Shown: positions 52,294 through 61,167 of the stretch, piece by piece
Position numbering within the stretch: position 1 is the first letter of the stretch
Layout: each line of letters starts with the position of its first letter
Assembly: GCF_008704855.1 (NCBI RefSeq)
Contig: NZ_CP023691.1
Location: 1,364,001 to 1,428,000 of the forward strand
Direction: 5' to 3'
Length of the DNA stretch: 64,000 nt
Source: Streptomyces platensis
Lineage (GTDB): Bacteria > Actinomycetota > Actinomycetes > Streptomycetales > Streptomycetaceae
Position numbers and translations under genes: made by a program
The notes under the pieces: model-generated
Seen by the model: the letters and a program-made list of their open reading frames with translations, nothing else
Databases searched by the model: none
What the model was told of the DNA's origin: nothing

Positions 52294-53514
52294 CTACCGG
52301 TCGAGGACGACCAGCGGATCGTCCAGCACCGGCTGCCAGGCCAGTTCGGCCGCGCCGACCAGGCTGTTGTGGTCGAGGCTGCACGGCAGGATCGGCACCC
52401 CGCCGCTGCGGCCCCACAGGCTGCGGTCGGCGACCACCGCGCGCAGCCGTTCCGGGTCGGCCTCCAGCAGGGCGCGATGCAGTCCGCCGAGGACGATGCG
52501 GTCGGGGTTGAGGATGTTGACGAGGCCGGCGAGGCCCAGCCCGAGGCGGTCGATGAGGAGGTCCGCCGCGGCGCGCACGCCCGGATCGGCGTACTCGTCC
52601 CGCAGTAGATCGGCGGACTGCTGGAGCAGGGAGCCCTCGGGGCCCGGTGCGCGGCCCGCGGCGCCGAGGAAGGCGAGCGGGTCCGCCTCGACGTCCAGGC
52701 AGCCGCGGCTGCCGCAGTGGCAGGGCGCCCCCTCGGGGTGAACGGTCAGATGGCCGACCTCCAGCGCCAGGCCCGAACTGCCGCTGTGCAGACGGCCGTC
52801 GAGCACCAGCGCCCCGCCGACGCCCCGGTGCCCGGAGGCCACACAGAGCAGGTCACGGGCGCCCCGGCCGGCCCCGTGCCGGTGTTCGGCGAGCGCCATG
52901 AGGTTGACATCGTTGCCGCTGAAGCCGATCTCCTCGGTGACTCCCGGGATGCCGGCCTCGGCGAGCGAGCGCAGGAAGAGGGCGCGTACGGGGGCGCCCC
53001 GGGGCCAGGCGAGGTGCAGCGGGTTGAGGGCCTCGCCGTCCGGTTCGGCGACGGCGGAGGGCACCGCGAGACCGGCGCCGAGGCAGCGCCGTCCGGTCTC
53101 ACGCAGCAGGTCGGCGCCGGCCGCGACGACGTCGGCGAGCACATGCGCCGGGTCGGCGGGGATGGCGCCGCAGCCGGTCGAGGTCGCCACGATGCGGCCG
53201 CCGAGGCCGACCAGCGCGACCCGGAACCCGTCCGCGTGGATCTGCGCGGCGAGCACGACCGGTCCGCGCTCGGCGACGAACAGCCGGTGGGAGGGCCGCC
53301 CTTGGGAGCCGGCCGAGGCGGTCGGCCGGGAGTCGACGGTGATCAGTCCGAGCGCTTCGAGCTCGGCGGCCACCGCTCCCGCGGTCGCGCGGGTCACGCC
53401 GAGTTCGGAGGTCAGGACGGCGCGGGTGGGCGCGCGGCCGGTGTGTACGAGCTCCAGTGCGGGTCCGAGGGCGCCGCGGCCCCGCTCCAGCCTGGTTGTC
53501 CGAGTCTGGGTCAC
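52294..53514 (-). CDS. ROK-family transcriptional regulator
   Basis: The 406-residue protein has an N-terminal winged-helix (ALELVHTGRAPTRAVLTSELGVTRATAGAVAAELEALGLI). A sugar-kinase-like ROK domain follows with ESGxxG-type loops (VASGHRGVGGALVLDGRLHSGSSGLALEVGH) and a zinc motif CHCGSRGCLD. ROK repressors respond to sugars. GTG 53514 lies only 17 bp from the start of the divergent MFS gene, so it almost certainly controls that transporter. Confidence 0.92.
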   Translation of the reverse strand: MTQTRTTRLERGRGALGPALELVHTGRAPTRAVLTSELGVTRATAGAVAAELEALGLITVDSRPTASAGSQGRPSHRLFVAERGPVVLAAQIHADGFRVALVGLGGRIVATSTGCGAIPADPAHVLADVVAAGADLLRETGRRCLGAGLAVPSAVAEPDGEALNPLHLAWPRGAPVRALFLRSLAEAGIPGVTEEIGFSGNDVNLMALAEHRHGAGRGARDLLCVASGHRGVGGALVLDGRLHSGSSGLALEVGHLTVHPEGAPCHCGSRGCLDVEADPLAFLGAAGRAPGPEGSLLQQSADLLRDEYADPGVRAAADLLIDRLGLGLAGLVNILNPDRIVLGGLHRALLEADPERLRAVVADRSLWGRSGGVPILPCSLDHNSLVGAAELAWQPVLDDPLVVLDR

Positions 53515-53531
53515 ACCCCTATTCTGACTTT
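53515..53531. promoter_or_regulatory. very short divergent promoter of ROK and MFS genes
   Basis: Only 17 bp separate the two start codons. TATTCT at 53520-53525 ends 6 bp before GTG 53532, which fits a -10 box for a leaderless MFS transcript. Confidence 0.35.
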
Positions 53532-54761
53532 GTGCCGACGCTAAACAAAATGCGGAGGGCCCTCACGGGGAACCAGGGCTCCGTCCCCACCGAGCCGCGC
53601 CTGACCCGCTCCCGTATCGCGCTCACCGCATTCTTCGCCATGGACGGCTTCCTCTTCGCCGGATGGGTCGTCCGGATCCCCGCGATCAAGGCGCAGACCG
53701 GCGCCGGAGCGGGCAGCCTCGGGCTCGCCCTGCTCGGCGTGTCGGCCGGCGCGGTCGCCTTCATGATGATCGCCGGACGACTGTGCCGGCGGTTCGGCAG
53801 CCCCCTGGTGACGGTCGCCGCCGCGGCCGCCCTTTCCCTGAGCATCGTGCTGCCGCCGCTCACCCGCTCCGCGACCGCGCTGGGACTCGTCCTGCTGGTC
53901 TTCGGCGCCGCGTACGGCGCGCTCAACGTCGCGATGAACAGCGCCGCAGTCGCACTCATCGGCGCCCTGCGGCGCCCCGTGATGCCGGGCTTCCACGCCG
54001 CCTTCAGCCTGGGCGGCATGCTCGGCGCGGGCCTCGGCGGACTGCTCGCGGGCGGGCTGTCCGCCACCGTCCATCTGCTGGTGCTCGCCGTGATCGGGCT
54101 GCTGGTGACGCTCGTCGCGGGGCGCGCGCTGTGCCGCAACCCGGTGCCGGAGGTTCCCGAGCAGTTGCCCGCGCCGGAGGACCGCCACCCGGGGAACAGC
54201 CGGGCGGGCCGGGCGCGCCGTCCGGTGCTCGTGTTCGGGCTGATCGCCCTGTGCACCGCGTACGGCGAGGGGGCGATGGCCGACTGGGGCGCGCTGCACC
54301 TCTCCCAGGACCTGGACGCCGGGCCCGGCACGGCCGCGGCAGGCTACGCGGTGTTCGCGCTGGCGATGACCGTGGGGCGGCTGTCCGGAACGGCGGTCGT
54401 GCAGCGCTTCGGCGCGGCCCGGGCGCTGATCGCGGGCGGCACGACGGCGACCGCGGGGATGCTCCTCGGCGCGCTCGCGCCCACGGCCTGGTGGGCCTGT
54501 GCGGGCTTCGCCGTCGCAGGCCTGGGCCTCGCCAACATCTTCCCCATCGCCCTGGCACGGGCCGGCGAGACCGGCGGTCCGGACGGCGTCGCCGTGGCCT
54601 CCACGGTCGGCTACGGCGGCATGCTGCTCGGCCCGCCCGCCATCGGCTTCCTCGCCGAGGCGGTCGGGCTGCCCGCCGCGCTGACCACGGTCGCCCTCCT
54701 CGCCGCGCTCGCGGCGGGTATCGCCTACGCCACCCGCCGGGCACACACCGGGCGAACGTGA
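53532..54761 (+). CDS. MFS transporter
   Basis: The 409-residue protein has twelve predicted membrane segments: SRIALTAFFAMDGFLFAGWVVRI, LGLALLGVSAGAVAFMMIAG, and so on to the last helix LLAALAAGIAYA. It is similar to the sugar/multidrug MFS branch near fucose permease-like proteins (ALNVAMNSAAVALIG and FHAAFSLGGMLGAGLGGL motifs). GTG 53532 may be leaderless; ATG 53550 is the alternative start. Divergent from the ROK repressor, which suggests a sugar or sugar-acid substrate. Confidence 0.9.
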   Translation: MPTLNKMRRALTGNQGSVPTEPRLTRSRIALTAFFAMDGFLFAGWVVRIPAIKAQTGAGAGSLGLALLGVSAGAVAFMMIAGRLCRRFGSPLVTVAAAAALSLSIVLPPLTRSATALGLVLLVFGAAYGALNVAMNSAAVALIGALRRPVMPGFHAAFSLGGMLGAGLGGLLAGGLSATVHLLVLAVIGLLVTLVAGRALCRNPVPEVPEQLPAPEDRHPGNSRAGRARRPVLVFGLIALCTAYGEGAMADWGALHLSQDLDAGPGTAAAGYAVFALAMTVGRLSGTAVVQRFGAARALIAGGTTATAGMLLGALAPTAWWACAGFAVAGLGLANIFPIALARAGETGGPDGVAVASTVGYGGMLLGPPAIGFLAEAVGLPAALTTVALLAALAAGIAYATRRAHTGRT

Positions 54762-54869
54762 CGCACCGGGGCGACCTCGGGCGCCGTCCCCCGGCCCACC
54801 TCCCGCTGTGCCGTCAGCGTCCGGACCCGCGGGGGTTCGCTGTCAGTGCCGGCTGGCAGACTCGTGGGT

Positions 54870-55631
54870 ATGGAGATCACTGAGTTCGTCGAAACGCTGC
54901 GACTGGACGGCGGCCTGCTCGCCGATGCCGCGCAGGAGGCGGGGCCGGATGCCCGGATTCCGGCCTGTCCCGACTGGCAGATGCGGGATCTGGTCACCCA
55001 TGTCGGACAGGTGCACCGCTGGGCGACGGAGTTCGTGACACAGGGCGTGCAGCAGCCCAGCCGTCCCCCCGAGGCCCCGGATCTGGCCGATGACGAGCTC
55101 GTGCCCTGGCTCCGCGAGGGCCACCACCACCTCGTCCTGGCACTGCACTCCGCACGGCAGGACCTCTCCGCCTGGACGTTCCTGCCCGCCCCGTCCCCCC
55201 TGGCGTTCTGGGCCCGCCGGCAGGCGCACGAGACCTCGGTGCACCGCGCGGACGCCCAGCAGGCGATCGGCGCCTCCCTCACCCCGCTCCCGTCCGCCTT
55301 CGCCGCCGACGGCATCGATGAACTCCTGACGGGCTTTCACGCCCGCGACCGCAGCCGGGTCCGTACGGACACGCCCCGTACGCTGCGGCTGCGGGCCGTG
55401 AACTCCCCCGGCGCCGACTGGACCGTGCACCTCTCCGACGCCCCGCCGCAGACGGTGCGCACCACCCCCGACGCCGGCGCTCCGGACGCCGGAAAGCCGG
55501 CCGACTGCACGATCGAGGGCCCGGCCGAGGAGCTGTATCTCGCGCTGTGGAACCGCCTCCCGTGGGACGCGCTGACCATCACCGGCGACGAGACCCTGTC
55601 CCGGCTGTGGCAGGAGCGGGGCGGCGTCTGA
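54870..55631 (+). CDS. mycothiol-dependent maleylpyruvate-isomerase family protein
   Basis: The 253-residue DinB/MDMPI-like protein (ATG 54870) contains PDWQMRDLVTHVGQVHRWATEFV, where DLVTHVGQVH supplies a metal-binding histidine. It also has HHHLVLALHSARQDLSAWTF and HETSVHRADAQQAIGASLTP. The C-terminal domain is the SCP2-like MDMPI_C (DCTIEGPAEELYLALWNRLPWDALTITGDETLSRLWQERG). Such enzymes use mycothiol, the actinobacterial thiol. The substrate is unknown. Confidence 0.9.
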   Translation: MEITEFVETLRLDGGLLADAAQEAGPDARIPACPDWQMRDLVTHVGQVHRWATEFVTQGVQQPSRPPEAPDLADDELVPWLREGHHHLVLALHSARQDLSAWTFLPAPSPLAFWARRQAHETSVHRADAQQAIGASLTPLPSAFAADGIDELLTGFHARDRSRVRTDTPRTLRLRAVNSPGADWTVHLSDAPPQTVRTTPDAGAPDAGKPADCTIEGPAEELYLALWNRLPWDALTITGDETLSRLWQERGGV

Positions 55632-55694
55632 CGGATCGCGGAAGCGCTCCGGCCTGCGATGGACCGGAGGAGGCGGCGCTGGAAGACTGACGGT

Positions 55695-56006
55695 ATGTCA
55701 CCCAGCCGTCCGCAGGCCGAACGCGACGCGATCACTGTCGAGATGATGTTTGCCCTGGTCAGCGGCACTTTCCTGGGCGCCTCCGGTTTCGCGGTGCTGG
55801 CCGGTGCGGCGGTGTGGGGCCCGGTGCCGGGCGCATGGCGCGGGCCGTGGCTCGCGGTGAGCGGTGTCCTCGGCGGAGCGCTGTGCGGTGTCCGGGTGGT
55901 GCGGGTGCTACGGCGTCCGCCCGGTCGGCCGGGCCCCGGCCCGTCCCCCGGGGACGTCGTCTGGTTTCACCCCAGCCACCCGGGCCGCACCAGCCCCGAC
56001 TCGTAG
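55695..56006 (+). CDS. small membrane protein (possibly DUF6332)
   Basis: The 103-residue protein (ATG 55695) has two membrane helices (AITVEMMFALVSGTFLGASGFAVLAG and PWLAVSGVLGGALCGVRVVRVL) between short loops and a Pro/Gly-rich tail. It resembles the Streptomyces-only DUF6332 group. Its 3' end overlaps the convergent response-regulator gene by 40 nt. Confidence 0.75.
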   Translation: MSPSRPQAERDAITVEMMFALVSGTFLGASGFAVLAGAAVWGPVPGAWRGPWLAVSGVLGGALCGVRVVRVLRRPPGRPGPGPSPGDVVWFHPSHPGRTSPDS

Positions 56007-56632
56007 GCCAGCACGACCAGTTGGGCACGGTCGCGGGCGCCCAGTTTGACCATGGTGCGGCTGACATGTGTCTTGGCGGTGAGCGGGCTGACGACCAGCC
56101 GGCGGGCGATCTCCTCGTTGGACAGGCCGATGCCGACCAGCGCCATCACCTCGCGCTCCCGCTCGGTCAGTGCGGACAGCGCACCGGCCGCGGCCGGTTC
56201 CTTGGAGCGGGCCGCGAACTCGGCGATGAGGCGGCGGGTGACGCCGGGCGAGAGCAGGGCGTCACCGGCGACCACCGCGCGCACGGCCCGTAGCAGCTCC
56301 TCCGGTTCGGTGTCCTTGACCAGAAAGCCGGAGGCTCCGGAGCGGATCGCCTCGAAGACGTACTCGTCCAGCTCGAAGGTGGTCAGCATGACGACCTTCA
56401 CCTCCCGCAACCGCGGGTCCTCGGTGATCCGGCGGGTGGCGACCAGGCCGTCCACCACCGGCATCCGGATGTCCATCAGGACGATGTCCGGGCGGTGTTC
56501 ACGGACCGCGGCCAGCGCCTGCTGCCCGTCCGCGGCCTCGGCGACCACCTCGATATCGGGCTGGGCGTCCAGCAGCGCCTTGAAGCCGGCCCGCACCAGC
56601 AGCTGATCGTCGGCGAGCAGTACCCGGATCAC
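55967..56632 (-). CDS. LuxR/NarL-family response regulator
   Basis: The 221-residue protein has a receiver domain (MIRVLLADDQLLVRAGFKALL, phosphoacceptor Asp in DIVLMDIRMP, conserved Lys in FLVKDTEPEELL). A C-terminal LuxR HTH follows (LTEREREVMALVGIGLSNEEIARRLVVSPLTAKTHVSRTMVKLGARDRAQL). Its start overlaps the stop of the histidine kinase by 4 nt, so the two are translated together. A typical DesR/NarL-type pair. Confidence 0.93.
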   Translation of the reverse strand: MIRVLLADDQLLVRAGFKALLDAQPDIEVVAEAADGQQALAAVREHRPDIVLMDIRMPVVDGLVATRRITEDPRLREVKVVMLTTFELDEYVFEAIRSGASGFLVKDTEPEELLRAVRAVVAGDALLSPGVTRRLIAEFAARSKEPAAAGALSALTEREREVMALVGIGLSNEEIARRLVVSPLTAKTHVSRTMVKLGARDRAQLVVLAYESGLVRPGWLG

Positions 56633-57921
56633 GACTCCTCCTCGGGGACGGCAGGGGCCACCGTATCCGCCCCCGAACCCGGGTCCCGGGCCCCCGCACC
56701 GGTCAGCGGGATACGGGCCCGGACCCGGAAGCCGCCGTCCGGGCGCGGCCCCGCCTCGACGGTGCCGCCCAGCGCGGCGGCCCGCTCCCGCATCCCGATC
56801 AGTCCGTTGCCGCCACCCGGCTCGCCCGCGCCGGCGGTCGCCGGGCCGTCGTCGTCGACCCGGATCTCCAGCGCGCCGGGGGTGTGGCGGAGCAGCACCC
56901 GGGCCGTACGGGAGCCGGAGTGGCGGACGGTGTTGGTGAGCGCCTCCTGGACGATGCGGAACGCGGCGAGGTCGGTGCCGGGCGGCAGCGTGGCCGGAGT
57001 GCCCTCGGTGGTGACGTCCACGGTGAGCCCGGCGCTCCTGGCCTGCTCGGTGAGTTCGGGCAGCCGGTCCAGCCCGGGGGCCGGGGAGCGCGGCGCGTCG
57101 CCCGGCGTACGCAGGGTGTCGAGGACCTGACGGACCTCGCCGAGCGCTTCCTTGCTCGCGTCCTTGATGGTGGTCAGCGCGCTCCGCGCCTGCTCCGGGT
57201 CGCTGTCGAGCAGCGCCAGCCCCACGCCCGCCTGGACGTTGATGACGGAGATGCTGTGGGCCAGCACGTCATGCAGCTCGCGGGCGATCCGCAGCCGCTC
57301 CTCGTCCGCCCTGCGGCGTTCCGCGGCGGCCCGCTCGGCCTGGGCCTTCGCCAGCTGCTCCCGGCGCACCCGCACCAGCTCGGAGAGCGCCACCACGGCC
57401 ACCACCCAGGCCGTGACCAGCAGTTCCTCGCCCCAGGGCGCGGGCCCGTCGTGCGGCGGCGGCAGCCACCGGTAGAGCCAGTGGGCGATCAGGACGTGGG
57501 CGGCCCACACCCCGCCCAGCGCCCACCAGGCGACCTTGCGGTGCCCCGCGACGACCGCCGCGAAGGCGCCGACGGCGAGGAGGAGGAAAACCGGTCCGTA
57601 CGGAAAGCCGGCCGCCAGGTAGGCGACGGTGGCGGTGGCGGTGCCGATGGCGACGGTCCGCGGGAAGCGGTGCCGGAACAGCAGCAGGGCCCCGCCGAGG
57701 ACCAGCAGCGCACGCCCGAGGGAGTCCAGCGGCACGCGGTCCGGCTGACCGTGGCCGGCGAAGCCGGAACCGACCGTCACCCCCAGCGTCACAACGAGGG
57801 TCGACAGCCAGGGCAGCCGGGTGCCGGACCGCCCGCGCGGTTCCCCGGGCGGCGTCGCCAGCCACCGTTCCCACGCCGGGCCGACGGAGCGCCGCGCCCA
57901 CGGCGGCCTTGCGTTCTCCAT
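56629..57921 (-). CDS. sensor histidine kinase (HisKA_3 type)
   Basis: The 430-residue protein has about five membrane helices (54-160) without a large sensory domain. A coiled coil follows (LVRVRREQLAKAQAERAAAERRRADEERL), then the HisKA_3 H-box RIARELHDVLAHSISVINVQAG and the HATPase (EALTNTVRHSGSRTARVLL, IRVDDDGPA, GNGLIGMRERAAALGGTVEAGP). It partners the response regulator behind it. The input signal is unknown; membrane-embedded sensing is likely. Repeat-type sites lie upstream. Confidence 0.92.
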   Translation of the reverse strand: MENARPPWARRSVGPAWERWLATPPGEPRGRSGTRLPWLSTLVVTLGVTVGSGFAGHGQPDRVPLDSLGRALLVLGGALLLFRHRFPRTVAIGTATATVAYLAAGFPYGPVFLLLAVGAFAAVVAGHRKVAWWALGGVWAAHVLIAHWLYRWLPPPHDGPAPWGEELLVTAWVVAVVALSELVRVRREQLAKAQAERAAAERRRADEERLRIARELHDVLAHSISVINVQAGVGLALLDSDPEQARSALTTIKDASKEALGEVRQVLDTLRTPGDAPRSPAPGLDRLPELTEQARSAGLTVDVTTEGTPATLPPGTDLAAFRIVQEALTNTVRHSGSRTARVLLRHTPGALEIRVDDDGPATAGAGEPGGGNGLIGMRERAAALGGTVEAGPRPDGGFRVRARIPLTGAGARDPGSGADTVAPAVPEEES

Positions 57922-57979
57922 GCCGTCACGCTAGTCCGCGACGGGGCCCGGCGGCGTCAGCCCGGCGCGGTGACCGGAT

Positions 57980-58035
57980 GTACTCCTCCGGGAGTACGGG
58001 ACGCCCACGTCTGGGAGTACGGGACGGCCGACGTC
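57980..58035. promoter_or_regulatory. palindrome and direct repeats upstream of the two-component operon
   Basis: GTACTCC-TCCG-GGAGTAC (57980-57997) is a perfect dyad. GGGAGTACGGGACG then repeats at 57990 and 58013, 23 bp apart (about two turns), each followed by a CCxACGTC-type tail. The sites lie 60-115 bp upstream of the kinase start and are good candidates for binding by its response regulator. Confidence 0.5.
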
Positions 58036-58152
58036 GAGACCCCGGACCGGGCGACCCGCGGCCCGGCGTGCCACGGCCGAACAGCCGGGCCCTGGCGCCA
58101 GGCGCCCGGCCGGCCCTCTCACCAGGCACCGGGCCGCCCCCGGCGCCCCGCC

Positions 58153-59358
58153 TCAGCCGCGGTCCATCGCCTCCAGCGCCCGCCGCGCCACCGAGTGCGT
58201 GCGGACGATCTCGGCCAGCGTCGTCGTCCCCCGGGTGATCTTCGCAAAGGCCTGCCAGGCCGGGCGGAAGCCCGTGACGGCGGCATGCATCAGACCGGGG
58301 CGGCGCGAGAAGACCTTGAGCATCTGGCGGCCCACGCCCATCTCCACCCCGAGGCCCGCCTTGATGGCGAAGGCGTAATTGAGGGCCTGGCGGCGGGCGT
58401 CCACCGCGTCATGCGCCTCGGCGACGCGCACCGCCCACTCCCCCGCGAGCCGCCCGGACCGCAGCGCGAACGAGATGCCCTCCCGCGTCCACGGCTCCAG
58501 CAGCCCGGCCGCGTCACCGCACACCAGCACCCGGCCGCGGGACAGCGGGGAGTCATCGGCGCGGCAGCGCGTCAGATGCCCGGACGAGATGCTCGGCTCG
58601 AAACCGGCCAGGCCCAGCCGCCCGATGAAGTCCTCCAGATAGCGCTTGGTCGCCGCGCCCTCGCCGCGCGCGGAGATGACCCCGACGGTGAGGGTGTCGC
58701 CCTTGGGGAAGACCCAGCCGTAGCTGCCGGGAATCGGCCCCCAGTCGATGAGCACCCGCCCCGCCCAGTCCTCGGCGACCGGCGGCGGCACCGGGATCTC
58801 CGCCTCCAGACCCAGATCGACCTGGTCGAGCTTGACCCCGACATGCGCTCCTATACGGCCCGCGCTGCCGTCCGCGCCGATCACCGAACGGGCCAGCACC
58901 ACCTCACCGTCGCCGAGCACCACCGCGACGGTCCGCCGGTCGGGCACCTCGGCGCCGTGCTGCTCCACCCGGGAGACCGTGACGCCCGTACGGACCGTCG
59001 CGCCCGCGTCCTTGGCCGACTCGACCAGCCGGGCGTCGAACTCGGGGCGGTTGATCAGCCCGAACAGCATGTTCTTGGAGCGGCGGGTGCGGGCCAGCCG
59101 GCCGTTCAGCGAGAACGTCACCGCATGCACCCGGTCGCGCAGCGGCAGGTCGAAGCCCGGCGGGAGGGAGTCCCGGGAGGGTCCGATGATGCCGCCGCCG
59201 CAGGTCTTGTAGCGCGGGAGTTCCGCTTTCTCCAGGAGCAGGACGCGGCGTCCCGTACAGGCCGCGGCATGCGCGGCCGAGGCGCCCGCGGGCCCCGCGC
59301 CCACCACCACGACGTCCCACACCTGCTGATTGTCCTCCGCTGCCCGCTCGCTGCTCAC
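58153..59358 (-). CDS. FAD-dependent oxidoreductase, geranylgeranyl-reductase family
   Basis: GTG 59358 gives 401 residues. FAD-binding motif VVVGAGPAGASAAHAAA, the family motif LPRYKTCGGGIIG, ARSVIGADGSAGR and the second FAD motif RVLVCGDAAGLLEPWTREGISFALRSGRLAGEW are all present. This is the geranylgeranyl/archaeol-reductase group that hydrogenates isoprenoid chains, such as those of menaquinone or lipids; the actual substrate is unknown. Divergent from the M20 dipeptidase by 174 bp. Confidence 0.9.
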   Translation of the reverse strand: MSSERAAEDNQQVWDVVVVGAGPAGASAAHAAACTGRRVLLLEKAELPRYKTCGGGIIGPSRDSLPPGFDLPLRDRVHAVTFSLNGRLARTRRSKNMLFGLINRPEFDARLVESAKDAGATVRTGVTVSRVEQHGAEVPDRRTVAVVLGDGEVVLARSVIGADGSAGRIGAHVGVKLDQVDLGLEAEIPVPPPVAEDWAGRVLIDWGPIPGSYGWVFPKGDTLTVGVISARGEGAATKRYLEDFIGRLGLAGFEPSISSGHLTRCRADDSPLSRGRVLVCGDAAGLLEPWTREGISFALRSGRLAGEWAVRVAEAHDAVDARRQALNYAFAIKAGLGVEMGVGRQMLKVFSRRPGLMHAAVTGFRPAWQAFAKITRGTTTLAEIVRTHSVARRALEAMDRG

Positions 59359-59532
59359 CTGTACTTCTGCTCCCGTTCGATGCCTGGCTGCGTGTACCCG
59401 CATCCTACGGGCCGTTGTTGCGCAAGAGGCCTGTGGGAAGATCGGGTGACTGATGCCCGTACGTCCGGCCCGTCCGGCTCACGAGGTCCGGACGGCCCGT
59501 ACGCACAACGTCGCGCCCACGAGGAGCGTTCC

Positions 59533-60885
59533 ATGCCGCAAAGCCCGCTCGCACGTACCGTCGCCGCACTCCAGCCCCGCGCCAGGACCGAGCTGGCCGA
59601 GCTGGTGGCCTTCAAGTCGGTCGCGGATCCCGCCCAGTTCCCCAAGAGCGAGTGCGAGGCGGCCGCCAACTGGATCGCCGACACGCTGCGGGCCGACGGC
59701 TTCCAGGACGTGGCGCTGCTGGACACCCCGGACGGCACGCAGTCCGTCTACGGCTTCCTCCCCGGCCCGGCCGGAGCTCCCACGGTCCTGCTGTACGCCC
59801 ACTACGACGTGCAGCCGCCGCTGGACGAGACCGCCTGGGTCTCCCCGCCCTTCGAGCTGACCGAGCGCGACGGCCGCTGGTACGGCCGCGGCGCCGCGGA
59901 CTGCAAGGGCGGCCTGATCATGCATCTGACGGCGCTGCGCGCGCTCAAGGAGCACGGCGGCGTCCCGGTCAACGTCAAGGTGATCGTGGAGGGTTCGGAG
60001 GAACAGGGCACCGGCGGTCTGGAGCGGTACGCCGAGGCGCACCCGGACCTGCTCACCGCCGACGCCATCGTCATCGGCGACACCGGCAACTTCCGGGTCG
60101 GGCTGCCGACGGTGACCGCGACACTGCGCGGCATGACCCTGGTCCGCGTCCGGGTCGACACCCTGGAGGGCAATCTGCACTCCGGCCAGTTCGGCGGCGC
60201 GGCCCCCGACGCGCTGGCGGCACTCATCCGCATCCTGGACTCGCTGCGCGCCGACGACGGTTCGACGACGGTGACCGGCCTGGCCGCCGACGCCACCTGG
60301 GACGGCCTCCAGTACCCGGAGGAGGACTTCCGCAAGGACGCCAAGATCCTGGACGGCGTCGGGCTGCTCGGCGACGGCACGATCGCGGACCGCATCTGGG
60401 CCCGCCCGGCCGTCACCGTACTCGGCATCGACTGCCCCCCGGTGGTCGGCGCCACCCCGTCCGTACAGGCAGGCGCACGGGCACTGATCAGCCTGCGGGT
60501 ACCGCCGGGCACGGACGCGGCCGAGGCGACCAAGCTGCTGGCCGCCCACCTGGAGACGGCCGCTCCCTGGGGAGCCCGGGTCGCAGTCGAACAGGTCGGC
60601 CAGGGCCAGGCATTCCGCGCCGACACCACCAGCCCCGCCTACACCTCCATGGCCGAGGCCCTCCAAGAGGCCTACGACGGCGCGGAGATGCAGACCTCCG
60701 GCATGGGCGGCTCCATCCCCCTGTGCAACACGCTGGCCGCGCTCTACCCCGCGGCGGAAATCCTCCTCATCGGCCTCAGCGAGCCGGAGGCCCAAATCCA
60801 CGCGGTCAACGAGAGCGTGTCCCCCCAGGAACTGGAACGCCTGTCCCTTGCGGAGGCCCTCTTCCTGCGGCGATATGCGGACTGA
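59533..60885 (+). CDS. M20-family dipeptidase
   Basis: The 450-residue metallopeptidase has the M20 zinc motifs LLYAHYDVQPPLD, GRGAADCKGGLIMHLTALRAL, EGSEEQGTGGLE and IGDTGNF, the lid domain with EGNLHSGQFGGAAPDAL, and GMGGSIPLCNTL, ending with IHAVNESV. This matches actinobacterial dipeptidases of the carnosinase/PepV-like group. A 227-bp structured repeat starts immediately after its stop codon. Confidence 0.93.
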   Translation: MPQSPLARTVAALQPRARTELAELVAFKSVADPAQFPKSECEAAANWIADTLRADGFQDVALLDTPDGTQSVYGFLPGPAGAPTVLLYAHYDVQPPLDETAWVSPPFELTERDGRWYGRGAADCKGGLIMHLTALRALKEHGGVPVNVKVIVEGSEEQGTGGLERYAEAHPDLLTADAIVIGDTGNFRVGLPTVTATLRGMTLVRVRVDTLEGNLHSGQFGGAAPDALAALIRILDSLRADDGSTTVTGLAADATWDGLQYPEEDFRKDAKILDGVGLLGDGTIADRIWARPAVTVLGIDCPPVVGATPSVQAGARALISLRVPPGTDAAEATKLLAAHLETAAPWGARVAVEQVGQGQAFRADTTSPAYTSMAEALQEAYDGAEMQTSGMGGSIPLCNTLAALYPAAEILLIGLSEPEAQIHAVNESVSPQELERLSLAEALFLRRYAD

Positions 60886-61112
60886 TCCCACGTGTTTGTC
60901 TTGCCCGCCGTGGTTGTTGCTCGCCGTTTGTGGCCCGCTTCGCGGTGCCCCCGCCGTTGCGCCTGCGGCGGGCGGGGTCCGCTGCGCGGGGCTGTGGGTG
61001 CGGTGACGGGCCTCCGGGGCCTGGTGTGTGGACTGCTTCGCTTTACGTCCACACACCAGGCCCCTCCGGCCCGTCCCCTCCCGTTGGGGGAGTGAGTGAC
61101 GGTGGGTGGGGG
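60886..61112 (+). repeat. post-stop structured repeat, copy 1
   Basis: The copy begins directly after the dipeptidase TGA with TCCCACGTGTTTGTC and shares long blocks with copy 2 (GCCCGCCGTGGTTGT, GCCGTTGCGCCTGCGGCGGG, GCTGCGCGGGGCTGT, CCCGTCCCCTCCCGTTGG). It contains a perfect 18-bp hairpin (61016-61033 with 61047-61064) whose loop TGCTTCGCTTTAC (61034-61046) is identical in copy 2. An outer ACGGGCC/GGCCCGT stem extends it. Confidence 0.85.
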
Positions 61113-61167
61113 CTGGCGTCGGAAGACGGACATCGCTGGGCGAAAGCGAAGGTCCGGCCGCTCTCTG

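Noticed and set aside
56884..60885. A 1333-codon open frame across the antisense of the histidine kinase and flavoprotein genes, ending in the dipeptidase
   Set aside because: Only its last 450 codons are a real gene. The rest is an antisense artefact of high GC codon use, without a start or domain content.
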